Positions 45,404 through 54,469 of a stretch of 64,000 nucleotides of DNA are shown here, piece after piece. The translations under genes and the position numbers were made by a program. The stretch is from Triplophysa rosa. Lineage: Eukaryota; Chordata; Actinopteri; Cypriniformes; Nemacheilidae. Position 1 is the stretch's first letter. The number at the start of each line of letters is the position of its first letter. Location: positions 810,753 through 874,752 of the forward strand of contig NC_079908.1 in the NCBI RefSeq assembly GCF_024868665.1. Direction: 5' to 3'. The notes under the pieces were generated by a model. It saw only the letters and a list, made by a program, of their open reading frames with translations. It ran no database searches and was not told the DNA's origin.

Positions 45404-45767
45404 CACATGTCCATCACTAACACATGTGACAGCACCCGAGAGCATCACCAGAAAAATATCGGAGTAGACAACCAAATAACATCTGTGGGAAGTTGATTTA
45501 TAAAATGCTTCTGGAAACGATTCTTAGGTGTTCAGAAGTGGCCCGACTGAAGTGTTAATAAACAAATCCATGAAATAGAATGGGAGGAGGAGACATACTG
45601 TACCTGCGAAAGCAAAGAAGTGAGGGGAATGAAGTTTGGGAGAAAGTTGTACCTGTTTTCTGACTGATGTCAGTGGGGATGTGAGTCGGGCTGGGACTGA
45701 AGTGATCGTAGGGCAGAAGAGAAGTCAGAGGATGCATTCCCTGCTGAACCACCGACACCTTGTTGGA
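27061..45767 (-). CDS. tcf7: Transcription factor 7 (TCF-1), E-tail isoform, 5' partial
   Basis: HMG-box DNA-binding effector of Wnt/beta-catenin signalling in the nucleus. Nine minus-strand exons join in perfect phase: 45653-45767, 42745-42823, 41773-41859, 40371-40481, 38635-38797, 38363-38470, 32361-32409, 31668-31740, 27061-27304. They give 342 residues from [10 protein letters not shown] to the stop. Order: Groucho-binding and regulatory region ([16 protein letters not shown]); HMG box ([15 protein letters not shown] to RDNY); basic nuclear signal ([10 protein letters not shown]); C-clamp with all four Cys ([22 protein letters not shown]). [13 protein letters not shown] and [11 protein letters not shown] match human TCF7 rather than TCF7L2 as I recall them. 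The N-terminal beta-catenin-binding exons are not visible. The exon 41773-41859 resembles LEF1 and may be optional. No CtBP motif (PLSLxxK) is seen in the tail. Confidence 0.95.
28437..30700 (+). mobile_element. L2/CR1-group LINE, 5'-truncated and decayed
   Basis: Reverse transcriptase remnants on the + strand (28686-29429 and 29533-29811) are followed by noncoding 3' sequence containing CTCCCAAGGTTTTTTTCTCC and CCTTGCCACGGTTACCACTG, common in the 3' region of fish LINEs of this type. The 5' part is missing. Antisense to the host tcf7 gene. Confidence 0.8.
28686..29429 (+). pseudogene. LINE reverse transcriptase fragment (mutant active site)
   Basis: Contains [68 protein letters not shown] (first catalytic Asp), [10 protein letters not shown] and HCYADVTQL. 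The normally invariant YADD box is YADV here. A stop truncates it after SSEPGDPT. Pieces of the C-terminal domain ([20 protein letters not shown]) appear in another frame at 29533-29811. Nonfunctional. Confidence 0.9.
31016..31453. mobile_element. Palindromic TTAA-flanked MITE, copy A
   Basis: Begins TTAAAGGGATAGTTCACCC and ends AGGTGAACCTTCCCTTTAA. Both arms contain the TGACAGAATTTT complement pair. A widespread cyprinid fold-back repeat; a second copy is at 57977-58298. TTAA at both ends suggests piggyBac-type target choice (inference). Confidence 0.85.
31668..31740 (-). CDS. tcf7: tcf7 CRARF (C-clamp) exon
   Basis: 73 bp: completes Asp (G|AC), then [13 protein letters not shown] and [10 protein letters not shown], ending with AG of the next Arg. 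It contributes three of the four C-clamp cysteines, which read an accessory GC-rich helper site in DNA. Acceptor GCTCAG, donor CAG|GTGTGT. Confidence 0.95.
31741..32360 (-). other. tcf7: tcf7 intron, no features
   Basis: 620 bp between the basic-tail exon and the CRARF exon. I see no repeat or alternative terminal exon. Confidence 0.7.
32361..32409 (-). CDS. tcf7: tcf7 basic-tail exon
   Basis: 49 bp encoding [16 protein letters not shown] plus one base. It is the nuclear localisation and DNA-bending basic tail that follows the HMG box. Acceptor CTCACAG, donor CACAG|GTAAAC. Too short for ORF detection; found by phase matching (0 in, 1 out). Confidence 0.93.
32820..33580. mobile_element. MITE with GGGCCCTAT ends and 3-bp TSD
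   Basis: Inverted ends GGGCCCTATCGT and TGAAAATAGGGCCC, with TGA duplicated on each side (32817-32819, 33581-33583). The interior carries GCGC-rich blocks (GCGCTTTAGACCATGCGC). A 3-bp duplication fits PIF/Harbinger-type or CACTA-like elements; I favour Harbinger-type but cannot prove it. The 89-residue ORF inside (33058-33327) is fortuitous. Confidence 0.75.
35948..36640 (+). pseudogene. LINE reverse transcriptase fragment (active site intact)
   Basis: Recognisable RT blocks: [65 protein letters not shown] and HCYADDTQL with the complete YADD catalytic box. A two-codon loss (NYRSNLPF where relatives have NYRPISNLPF) and a stop after QLSSPA break it. No endonuclease domain remains. Confidence 0.9.
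36893..37192 (+). pseudogene. LINE C-terminal domain fragment
   Basis: [20 protein letters not shown] followed by [18 protein letters not shown] and [12 protein letters not shown], the domain downstream of RT in L2-type LINEs. About 30 residues normally between these blocks are deleted. Confidence 0.8.
37447..37660. repeat. GT-rich / (TA)n / poly-T low-complexity tract
   Basis: Degenerate GTGTGT and GTGTTTGTG runs followed by TATATATATA and a T15 run. They lie inside the 3' part of the LINE. Peptides predicted across it are artefacts. Confidence 0.85.
38363..38470 (-). CDS. tcf7: tcf7 HMG-box exon 2
   Basis: 108 bp, phase 0 to 0: [20 protein letters not shown], then [16 protein letters not shown]. 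Second half of the HMG box, with helix 3 and the minor-groove wedge partner region. YPSWS replaces the YPGWS of most relatives. Acceptor AACAG, donor TAC|GTAAGA. Confidence 0.96.
38635..38797 (-). CDS. tcf7: tcf7 HMG-box exon 1
   Basis: 163 bp: one base to complete Ile, then [20 protein letters not shown] and [15 protein letters not shown] to AINQILGRR. Starts at the acceptor GTTCAG at 38798-38800; the apparent Met two codons upstream is intronic. Donor CGG|GTCAGT. Confidence 0.96.
38798..40370 (-). other. tcf7: tcf7 intron with one dispersed repeat
   Basis: 1.57 kb. Holds the repeat at 39440-39626; otherwise nothing recognised. Confidence 0.7.
39440..39626. repeat. Short palindromic MITE copy B
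   Basis: CTGCTTAGACTGGTCTTACA to GTTTATGCAACTGGCCCCTG, the same family as 663-850 (shared TTACAAGTTAGTC, GATTGGTCT and ACTGGCCCCTG). Confidence 0.6.
40371..40481 (-). CDS. tcf7: tcf7 exon with GIPHPAIV motif
   Basis: 111 bp: one base completing Trp (or Arg if the 41773 exon is included), then [20 protein letters not shown] and [16 protein letters not shown] plus AT. It aligns with human TCF7 FTHPSLM and [14 protein letters not shown] (from memory). A (TG)n tract ends at the acceptor TGCAG. The donor is GCAT|GTATCT, not the nearby ATG. The longer ORF in another frame here (40131-40541) is a shadow. Confidence 0.92.
40485..40506. repeat. (CA)n at a tcf7 splice acceptor
   Basis: Eleven CA units, read as UG in the tcf7 pre-mRNA, directly abutting the TGCAG acceptor of exon 40371-40481. 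Confidence 0.95.
41686..41730. repeat. (CA)n / (CGCACA)n tract after a tcf7 donor
   Basis: Interrupted CA repeat, UG-rich in the tcf7 transcript, starting about 40 nt downstream of the donor of exon 41773-41859. Confidence 0.95.
41773..41859 (-). CDS. tcf7: tcf7 LEF1-like exon, probably optional
   Basis: 87 bp: one base completing Trp, then [20 protein letters not shown] and LQAGSSYP plus AG (Arg with next exon). It aligns with LEF1 QGQPVYP, GGFRQPYPSSL and SMSRFSHHM, at the same position and phase. Its length is divisible by three and both it and the next exon begin with G, so inclusion or skipping keeps the frame and the Trp. As I recall, human TCF7 lacks this segment. Acceptor CCGCAG, donor CCAG|GTAGAG. 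Confidence 0.82.
41958..42300. mobile_element. Small MITE with CAGGGGCCTCATTTAT ends
   Basis: Near-perfect inverted ends CAGGGGCCTCATTTATAAA and TTTGATAAATGAGGCCCCTG over 343 bp. It lies about 100 bp upstream (in the tcf7 sense) of the optional exon. No ORF. Confidence 0.82.
42436..42484. repeat. (CA)n microsatellite
   Basis: About 24 CA units in the tcf7 intron before the optional exon. Confidence 0.95.
42745..42823 (-). CDS. tcf7: tcf7 exon SGFYSLPQ
   Basis: 79 bp: GT completing Gly, then [20 protein letters not shown] and TPPMN plus TG of Trp. It matches the LEF/TCF region DLSGFYSL and GQITPPLGW. Acceptor CCTGCAG, donor CTG|GTAAGA. Confidence 0.93.
44511..44834. mobile_element. Palindromic MITE, GGTAACACTTTACAATAAGG ends
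   Basis: The left end GGTAACACTTTACAATAAGG and right end TTGTAAAGTGTTACC are inverted. The whole 324 bp is built of TTAACATTAGTTAATGCA-type blocks, so it can fold back along most of its length. A repeat type common in teleosts. Confidence 0.85.
45352..45400. repeat. (CA)n microsatellite
   Basis: About 24 CA units, 250 bp downstream (tcf7 sense) of exon 45653-45767. Confidence 0.95.
45653..45767 (-). CDS. tcf7: tcf7 exon SNKVSVVQ (first visible)
   Basis: 115 bp, phase 0 in, 1 out: [20 protein letters not shown], then [18 protein letters not shown]. It aligns with the SNKVPVVQ and HPLTPLITYS block of LEF1/TCF7L2 and the ADISQK of TCF7. The acceptor TTTCAG is preceded directly by (TG)n. Upstream exons must exist to supply the N-terminus. 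Confidence 0.93.
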
Positions 45768-45770
45768 CTG

Positions 45771-45772
<2 letters not shown>

Positions 45773-45810
<38 letters not shown>
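45773..45810. repeat. (CA)n at a tcf7 splice acceptor
   Basis: About 19 CA units (UG in the transcript), separated from the CAG acceptor of exon 45653-45767 by only TTT. Confidence 0.95.
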
Positions 45811-45812
<2 letters not shown>

Positions 45813-46888
45813 ACACGCGTCAGTTCAAATGTCTGAAAGCACGTCAGATGTGGAATCCATTGGCTGAAAGAATCAATGGGTGGATCAATACGCCTTTGAT
45901 GATGAAGGCCAGCAGCACAACAGCTTGTTTGCTTTCATGTTTCTGTTTACAAATGACTTTCAATAACTCATGTGAAATCCACTTTTCTAATGCTAACAGC
46001 GTGTTGTTTGACATGAGATGTCACGGCGGTTGCGTGGTTGGAAGCAGCCGCATTTCTTGGCCAAACTTCTGACTGTTGTTCTTTCATACGGGCTTCTTTT
46101 CATCTGAACAGTGTGCGAGAGAGAGTTTACTGGAGAATCTGACAGATGATGTGTGGACACAGTTAAGAGAACACTTGATTGTCTCACTCTGTCTTTCATA
46201 ATGAAGAAAAGATGGAGATCATGAAACACTTCTTCCGCACACCTCAATATCCCAACATCACACCCTGAGATCTAAGAAAATCATCCTCTTCAGATTTGTT
46301 TATCATTCCTTAAGTTCAATTCAGTACACCATATACAACCGTGATACATAAAAATGTTTTGAAGAATTGTGCAAACTGAAAATAACTTTTTTTTGCAGCA
46401 AGTGAAAGACAGTTTGATATGAGGTGTGTAATTAGGACTGGGTATCGATTCCGATGTTCCGATTCCATTAGATTCTCGATCCGAGTCATTGATTATAGAT
46501 TTAATACAAATCCTATAGATATTTCTAAAGCAGATCAGTAAACATCAGATAACAACGGTGAATTAAAAAATGAAATGAAGAGCCACAAACCTGTATATTA
46601 AACTTTAAACACACTTGGGTATATTAAACCAGAACAGACGCATACCTTGATCAAACAGGATCAGGTTATTTTACATTTAAGATACAGTATAACAAACAAA
46701 ATGTCACAAAATTAGCAGTAAAGAGAGGCTGCAATCATATGAACCGCTGCCTTTTATGTAAATCCGCCAGGTTAATGAAGCTATGAATGAAGGATTCGCT
46801 CCCTGTTGTTATATCCACCCGTTGTTAAAATAAAAGTGACATCTAGTGGATAGTAGTAGCTATAACATTCACGTTAATGAATGTCCAG

Positions 46889-49234
46889 TATGGGATTCCT
46901 TTTGTGCCAATAAAAATGAACGCAAACTTTTAAAAAACGAACAAAAAAATACAATGAGAAAGAAAATAAACACTTTGATAATGAAAACAATGAACTTAAT
47001 TGCAAGAATGTGACATGATTTTCAAATAAACTGCTATTTTTCTTAACAATTTTCTAAGTTTCGTTTTTGCAAATAATAGTTTTGAATTTGCTGCTAGATT
47101 TTTCATTTGCGCTTTCCGAGTTTTGGTTTACGCTTCTCAAGTTTTCGTTCGCCTTTCTGGCACAAATCTCACGTGTGGGCGGGACTTATGGCCGCTTTAC
47201 GCTGATTGGCAAGTGAGTTTTTGATTGACAGCTCCCTGACAAGGAAGTCGATACTGAAGACAGTACAGTGCAACGAATCTTAGAGAACGATCTGCACGCT
47301 GTTATCTTTATTGTTTGTACTTAAAACTACTTTCTTATTTAGTTAGATATTAGTAATTGGTATTTGAAGTTGGTAAGTCATGCGCGGTGTGGATCCAAGC
47401 GTCCTCCTCATCCTATAAATGAATGTAATTCAGATAATAAAGAAAATCACTAAAAGTTTTATTCCTGTACAGTAGCAATTCTGTCTTTACTAAGCGCGTT
47501 CATTGTGTGCTTTATATTTTTTGTCAGGTATTATTTTATGGACTATTAAGATAATTTTCTTAAAAAGGAACAAACAACTTGCATTATAACATCCAATAAA
47601 GACACGTTACAGATTATTGGGTTGTGAGAAATTAACGTGCTAAATGAAAGCATTGCTGCATAGTTACTGTACAGAGAAACTTTTAGCGATTTTATTATCT
47701 CGGTTACATAAATGTACCTGAGGGTGACTTGTGTCCAGCTGAGGAGGAGGATGACGATGTCGCTCTTGCATACAGTCTCCTTTTAAAGAATTAAGTCCAC
47801 TTATAAGTCAAGTACTGTATCTTTCTTTTTAAACTCATGGTGAATGTACAGTATTATAACCCTTTCTTTACATTCACAGAAAGTACACCTCATGAAACAG
47901 TACCAATACATTCAAATGACATTTATGTTTTTTAAACGCTACAACAAAACAAATTCATAAGGTGACACAATTAGAGGCCTTTAGAGTGTTTTATTCATTT
48001 AGTCTGCCTCTTGCAAACAACAATTTCATTATGTATTTACACACCTACATAAAACAGGTTAAAGAAAAGCAGAAGAGAGACTTCTTAAAATATAAACAAA
48101 CATTTACAGATAGAAACAATACATAAAATGCCACCACAATTATAATCTATAAATAAAAAATATGAACTGGAAGCAAAACACTTTTTTGTATAGTTTAGGG
48201 CTGTGCAATTAATCGAAAATTAATCGTAATGGTCAATTTTGGCCTTCAACAATTACAAAAACAAAATAATCGAGGCAAAACGATTATTGTGTCGCATTCC
48301 ATTTTGCAAGGATCCTCTCTTTTCTTGTGGTATAAATCCACAGCGCACCCCTTTCCTTACAGTGGTTCAGCTGTGCTATTTCTTTACATTTATTTTGCAG
48401 TTGAATTCACAGTTTAAAAGCCAAGTTTTCATTTTTTCTATGTTGTTTTAAAAGTTAATGAGTAATCGTGTTAAATAATCGGGATCTCAATATTGGCCAA
48501 CATAATCGTGATCATGATTTTTGTCATAATCGAGCAGCCCTAGTATATCTCCTCAAAACTCACTAGGCGTCTCGTTTTCCTGATATCATTGTAATGATAA
48601 ATTATAGACTGCTGTCTTGACGGCCTCTAAACCCACGTAAAGTTGCATGTGAATATGGCTAACGTTATCTATCCTGTATTTGCTCGACGTTGGATTGTTG
48701 TTACGGCGTGATAGAGCCTGGAAGCGTGTCCCACTTTTAAGTGCGTTAAAGTTGGCAACCCTGCTAATATACTAACAAAATAAGAAAGTAATTTAAGTAC
48801 AAACACTAAAACAATACAATACAGAAAACCGCAAACAGATTGCTCTCTAATCCGCTGCACTGTCTTCAGTACTGACTTTCTGGTCAGGGAGCTGTCAATC
48901 CAAATCTCACTAACCAATCAGAGTAAAGCGGCCATAAATCCCGCCCACACGTGAGATTTGTGCCAGAAAGGCGAACGAAAACTTGAGAAGCGTAAACGAA
49001 AACTCGGAAAACGCAAATGAAAAATCGAGCAGCGACTTCAAAACTATTATTTGCAAAAACGAAACTTAGAAAATTGTTAAGAAAAATAGCAGTTTATTTG
49101 AAAATCATGTCACATTCTTGCAATTGAGTTCATTGTTTTCATTATCAAAGTGTTTTTTTTCTTTCTCATTGTATTTTTTTGTTCGTTTTTTAAAAGTTTG
49201 CGTTCATTTTTATTGGCACAAAAGGAATCCCATA
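46889..49234. mobile_element. Long-TIR fold-back element (~350-bp arms)
   Basis: Left arm about 46889-47250 and right arm about 48880-49234 are nearly perfect inverted copies, for example TATGGGATTCCTTTTGTGCC against GGCACAAAAGGAATCCCATA, through CACGTGTGGGCGGGA. The flank GTCCAG is repeated on both sides. The interior is also partly symmetric (TCCTCCTCATCC at 47400, GAGGAGGAGGATGA at 47741) and has no transposase ORF. Confidence 0.85.
48196..48542. mobile_element. hAT-like MITE, innermost layer
   Basis: Ends TAGGGCTGTGCAATTAATCG and CATAATCGAGCAGCCCTA, flanks GTATAGTT and GTATATCT (6 of 8). It sits inside the 46889-49234 element. Confidence 0.82.
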
Positions 49235-49943
49235 GTCCAGTGCTTGCGGAAATATGAAAGAAAAGAAAATCGATTCACGGCTTTTGAGAATCGATATCGA
49301 ATCGACCGCATTTTAAAAAAAAAACGATGAATGGATTTTTCGATCATTTTTTGCCCAGCCCTATTTGTAATGGAGACGGATGTATTTGCATGTGCTTGTT
49401 TCCTTTAATCCGGTGTTTGTTTGAACAGGAATGAGTTGGTGTGATGAGCGGTGGAGGACACAAACACTTTAGTGTCTAATGTATTCACAGCTTTTAAAAA
49501 TGTGCTTTATTGAAGAGGAAATTAAAGGGCTTTGAGTGGTACGTCTTTAATCTCCGTCTGAACACCGATGTGATGTGTGCCGTGCGTGCGTGCGTCTCAA
49601 TGACACGTTTGATGTCATCACACTGAATTCATTCAGCTCTTTGTCTCTGGTGATAATACTTCCATAGCATCTGTTTATTAGCGCTGTTTCCTAAAGCTCT
49701 TTTAACCCTGAGTTTTAAACTTCACATAGAAATATCACACCGTACATTTATTCAGTTAACAACACAGACGTATGCGTCAGCTGAACCCTGTGAGATTTAA
49801 CATGTTTTTCAAGTTATGGAAACAACTGGTATATACAGTACACTGGTGGACATACAGTGCTCTCAAACCCTGTTCTAAGCAAAAGGACTAATGGATTGAT
49901 AAACCCACAGAGAAAAAGGACCACTACATCATAGACATTACAT

Positions 49944-49992
49944 TACATTTATTCATTTGGCAGACGCTTTTATCCAAAGCGACTTACAAGCT
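49944..49992 (+). repeat. Short dispersed SINE-type motif
   Basis: CATTTGGCAGACGCTTTTAT then CCAAAGCGACTTACAAG. The same core recurs at 50392-50420 and 52043-52095, so it is part of an abundant teleost short repeat. Confidence 0.7.
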
Positions 49993-50391
49993 GGAGAGCA
50001 TATAAACAGACTTACAGACTTCTTAACTTGGAACAACAAGCATCCATCCCAAATACCCTAACAACACCCGAGCAATAAAACATAAACATACGAGTCTCTA
50101 TATTAATATAATAAATTCACTGTTTTCTCTACAGCCACTGTAAGAATAAAGAAAATCACGCTAAAACTCTGAATCTCAACGAGATGAAGTATAAATAAAG
50201 GTCAAGATTCGGCAAAAAAATACCATGAGATCCGACACACTAGAAATGTTTCAAATAAACACATTTAAATGAATTTAATCAAATGACTTAAGTTCTGTTT
50301 ACATGTAACTAAACACCGTGATCTGATTGATTCATACATTATATTCAAATCTGTGCAAGAACACAGCGTCGATCGAGTTCATGCTTTATCT

Positions 50392-50520
50392 TGACATTTG
50401 ACAGACGCTTTTATCCAAAGCTAGAACCATTCGTTTCTTAGTATTTGCAAGCCCTGGGATCGAACCCATGACCTTGGCGTTGCTAGCGCCATGCTCTTAC
50501 CACTGAGCCACAGGAAAGCT
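50392..50520 (-). repeat. tRNA-derived SINE fragment
   Basis: On the minus strand the head reads TGGCTCAGTGGTAAGAGC (A-box-like), then a GCTAGCAACGCC anticodon-arm-like part and GGTTCGATCCC (B box). It is followed by GGATAAAAGCGTCTG, the core shared with 49944-49992. The tRNA-like head lacks a clean acceptor stem, so it is a SINE rather than a tRNA gene. Confidence 0.75.
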
Positions 50521-51528
50521 TAAGAAGTTTTAAGATGTGGAATGGAAACAAAATGTTCAAATCATTCATGTTTTGCGTTATATAATTAATGAAAGAACAC
50601 AAGAATACGTGGATTCAAACGTTTCCATGCTTCATTTTCCTGTCGATCAGATGATGGATTATGTAAATGTAGCTACGTACAGATGTTGGAAAACATTAGA
50701 AAGGAAAGAGAGTATAATTTCAGGACAAGCGGAAAAATGAAAGCATGAAAGTGGTTGTGCCTCATCACCTGTGGACACATGTGTTTTTGTACATTTCAGG
50801 TAAGTTTCCTTTGATCCAGAATGTGCGAAGAGTCACGAAGAGCACGCGCTTCAGACATAACTTTACTGTAACTGAGAAAAAAACTCTGTTTCCTGTCTGA
50901 GTGAAAGTGAGATAAGCAAAATTTCCACAGTGGTCTCGAAAGGCTGTGTATCTATTCCTGTTGCCTTGCGTGGGTTTATTAGAATCGAGGTCAATTTCAT
51001 TTAGATTCCTCCTAAAACACAGCAAACGAGTCGAAAATGAATGTGAGACATGAATGTGGACCCGACCCGCTCCCAAACGTTCCGCATGACACCGCGTCTC
51101 TCCGTGGCACTACGCCACAATCTGGAAATAATTGGGCATGTGTAAGACGGGAAAATGACTGCCACTTAGCTGGAGGTTTGAGGAACTTCAAAGGAAATGC
51201 AGACATAACAACAGAGGCATGTTTAAACAGAGCCCACCTCACCGACACACATGTGCTTTCAGTGCATTTCATCTGTCGTACATACACAAAGCCACTGCAC
51301 CCTTCTTTACAGTCCAATGTAGAAAAAAATCATGGGAGAACAGCTCTTAAAGGAACAGTAAATACAATTCAACTTTTCAAATCCTGTACATTATTGCTGT
51401 CCTTCTGAAACCTCAGCTGTCCAAATGAGCTGTTTTTCAGGAAATGGATAAAACACTGTACTTTTTTATTTGATTAAATACTGTTTTGTCAAAGTTAACA
51501 GGTACTTCTTTAAATATGTTTATTGGTT

Positions 51529-51940
51529 ACACTGTAAAAAAATCTTCCGGCAGCCGGGGTGCCAGTAAAATGCCGTAGTTTTGTCACGTTTTTTTTCCCT
51601 CAAAAGTACACTGTTGAAAAATCCTGTAAAAAAGTGGACATTTTCCACACTGTATAAAAATCCGTAAAAATATGGCACCATACTAAGGTATTCATATAAA
51701 GGACATTTCTGTATTGAAATTTACACTCCCTTGCATTGTGTTTCAGCAATAACGGACATCAAGTACCGGCAGAAAATTACCTGTGCATTTCCATTACTTT
51801 TTTTACAGTGTGGCAGCTTGGGCACCAGTAAAATACTGTAAAATAACCGTTTTCTCACGTAAATGAACATGTTTTTCGTGAAAATTTGCAGTCTTTTTCT
51901 GTAAAAAAATATGGAAAACAGTAAAGTTTGTACAGTGTAA
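51529..51940. mobile_element. MITE with ACACTGTAAAAAA ends
   Basis: ACACTGTAAAAAAATCTTCC on the left and TTTGTACAGTGTAA on the right. Internal ACACTGT and ACAGTGT copies with GCAGC..GGCACCAGTAAAAT blocks give inverted symmetry. A frequent teleost repeat type. Confidence 0.65.
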
Positions 51941-52042
51941 ATAATTAGAAAAACCCAGTGACTAATATCAAAATCACAAAATATGGAGACATGAGGTTTC
52001 AAAAGGACAGCAGTGATGTGAGTCTTTCTTCAGTGAAACACT

Positions 52043-52100
52043 TACATTTAGTCACATAGCAGACGCTTTTCTCCAAAGCCACTTACAGATGAGGGAAACA
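52043..52100 (+). repeat. Short dispersed SINE-type motif
   Basis: CACATAGCAGACGCTTTTCT then CCAAAGCCACTTACAGATGA, the same core as 49944-49992. Confidence 0.65.
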
Positions 52101-54469
52101 ATGGAAGCAATTGGTACACAACATAAGGTCAACAAAACTGGGCTCACAAAGCCTACCACAGTATACAGAGCTAAGTTCTGTTTTTTTATATAGAAAGAGT
52201 AGAAAAGAGATAGAAGTCAGAACTGATCAGTCAGGTGTTGACGGAAGAGATGTGTTTTCAGACGGTTCTTAAAGATGGCCACAGAACCTGCTGATCTTGT
52301 AGCAGCGGGCAGATCATTCCACAAATGAGATGGTTTGAGAAATGTCTCCGTGGTTTTGTGTACATACGATGGAAGTCAATGAGGTTCAATGCTGTTCGGT
52401 TACCAACATTCTTTAAAATGTCTTCTTTTGTGTTCTTAAGAAGAAAGTTATAGAGGTTTGACACGACATGAAGGCAAATAAACGATGACAGATTTTCCAT
52501 TTTTGTCTGAACTATTACTTCAACATTTACTGTAGGCTTGAGCGGTCCTGTATTACATACAGTAGTTACACATGCTCGAGCGAGTTGTGCTTTGGGTCTT
52601 TTTCTCTCACTGTCACAAGACGTCTTCTGTGAATGTTTTGGAAAGTTTTGATGGTTTTAATGGTCAAAGTGTGTTCTTGTTGCCTAAAACAAAGCACCGT
52701 AACACCCATTAAAACAAAGTGACACTTAGACAACATTTCACCCAGTGTACAACTAAGCCTTCAAGTGTACAACGATCATGAAATAAACCAATATTAATTC
52801 CAATCATCAAAATGATATTATTGCATGAGAGCAGTAGGTTTAAGTTTGTAGCAGAAACGTGTCAAAATAAATTTGAATTAAAGTCAAATCTTTTTCAAAT
52901 GATTAAGCCTAAACCCAAAAGTGTTCGTTTGTGCCCCGCTCTCCCCTACATTTACATTCAGTAGCCATACGGTCATACAGAGAAATAAAATAAAGCGAAA
53001 TAAAAATGATTTCTAAACATTCTTTGTCATTAACTGTAACGATCTGATCTCTAGCATCTTCAGCTCAAGTGTTTATTTTCATGCATCGTCATACGGTTGC
53101 GAAAAGAGAACTATATCAATGACTCGTCAAAATACTTCGATAAAACGTGGCTTGAGAAATAATAAGCAAACACCAGAGGACCAACAAAGTAAATAAACAA
53201 ATAATCAGAAAGACAAACAAAAGCTTATTCATCACACGAGTTGTACTCTTAAACTAGTCTCTAGAACAACAACTGTAGACTTTGATGAATTGGTTTGTTT
53301 ACAGTCACACGAAGAGATAAAGACAAATAATTCACAGGATCCTGAAAACATCTATGGGACGCGTCACAGCACATTGAACGTTTGGCCTGTGGTTTGAAGA
53401 AGTAAATACGTTTAACTTTGAAAAGAACAGTGTTGTTATTATTATGATTGAAACTTGTCTTGTCTTGATGTCATGATGATAAAAACAGACTTCTGTGAGT
53501 CACCATAAGCATCACAAGCACTTTAAAACCAGACAAAACATTTGATGGACATTTGTGTCATTACACAGACCGAAAATCAAGAGGAAAACATGTGGAGACG
53601 ACGCTGGACGCAGGCGCTGAAGTGAAGAGCCAGTCAAACTGAAAGCGGTGTTTATGAGACGCTCAGTACCCGAGGGAAACACCCCTCGCCCAAGCAGAAC
53701 GAGAAAAAAAAACCACGCTAGACTCTACGTTACTTGGAAATGCAGAAAAACACAGATTTGGCCGAATTTACGCACAGACGTGCCAAATATGCCTGTGACA
53801 AAAGTGATGATTGAATTAGTCTAAGGGTTTTTCTCAAGGTGCTTTCGAGAAGGTTTTGCTTGAAAATCAGATATACTATGGTCTGTTCAGAGGAGACAGT
53901 GAGAGCTTTGTCTTTATTAAACTCAAGCTTCAAGTCTTGACTTCACGACAACCTTTTTTTACCTATTATGTAGATTTCATTTGCAGCTTGGTATTCAACA
54001 CTCTCAAAATGTGTATAACAGATGTAATTGTGAATCCATGTGTGTTCCAAGCATGATCTACACCAGCACTGAATCAACTTTCTGTCTTTCTCACCATGTA
54101 AATGTAACTGTGAGAAATATCCAATTGCTCAAAAGATTCAATTCTATTCCTTCTCAAAGTGCACAAAACACAAATCCCGCTGTAGCAGACAGAAGATGTC
54201 AGGAGGAGACGCAGCGTACACACCTCGCCCTCCCTGGGCCGCTGATGATGATGATAATAACAGCAGCATCACACACTCAACACAGATGAAAGACAACACA
54301 CACTGTAAAACAATGAGTGATGCCCCTGGGAAACTCTCTCTGTGTGTGTGTTTGTGTGTGTCTTTACTAATGGCCACAACATCAAAGGCTGGAGTCAGAA
54401 GAAGGACGGTGAAGTGTGACATTAACACCCTGAGAACATGACGAGAGCACCGTTAAACGGTATCCATAC

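Larger units (their letters stand above)
42824..45652 (-). other. tcf7: tcf7 intron
   Basis: 2.8 kb. Contains the fold-back MITE at 44511-44834 and (CA)n at 45352-45400. 42824-44510 and 44835-45351 look unique with no feature recognised; a run of TGTGTG at about 44095-44113 is minor. Confidence 0.7.
46433..49363. mobile_element. hAT-like element, outermost layer of a three-level nest
   Basis: Starts TAGGACTGGGTATCGATTCC and ends TTTTTTGCCCAGCCCTA. Flanks TGTGTAAT and TTTGTAAT match at 7 of 8. Only about 0.6 kb is its own sequence; the rest is the element 46889-49234. Confidence 0.82.

Noticed and set aside
50440..50515. Possible functional tRNA gene (A- and B-box-like sequences)
   Set aside because: No acceptor stem pairing or terminator is evident and it is fused to a dispersed SINE core; treated as SINE.
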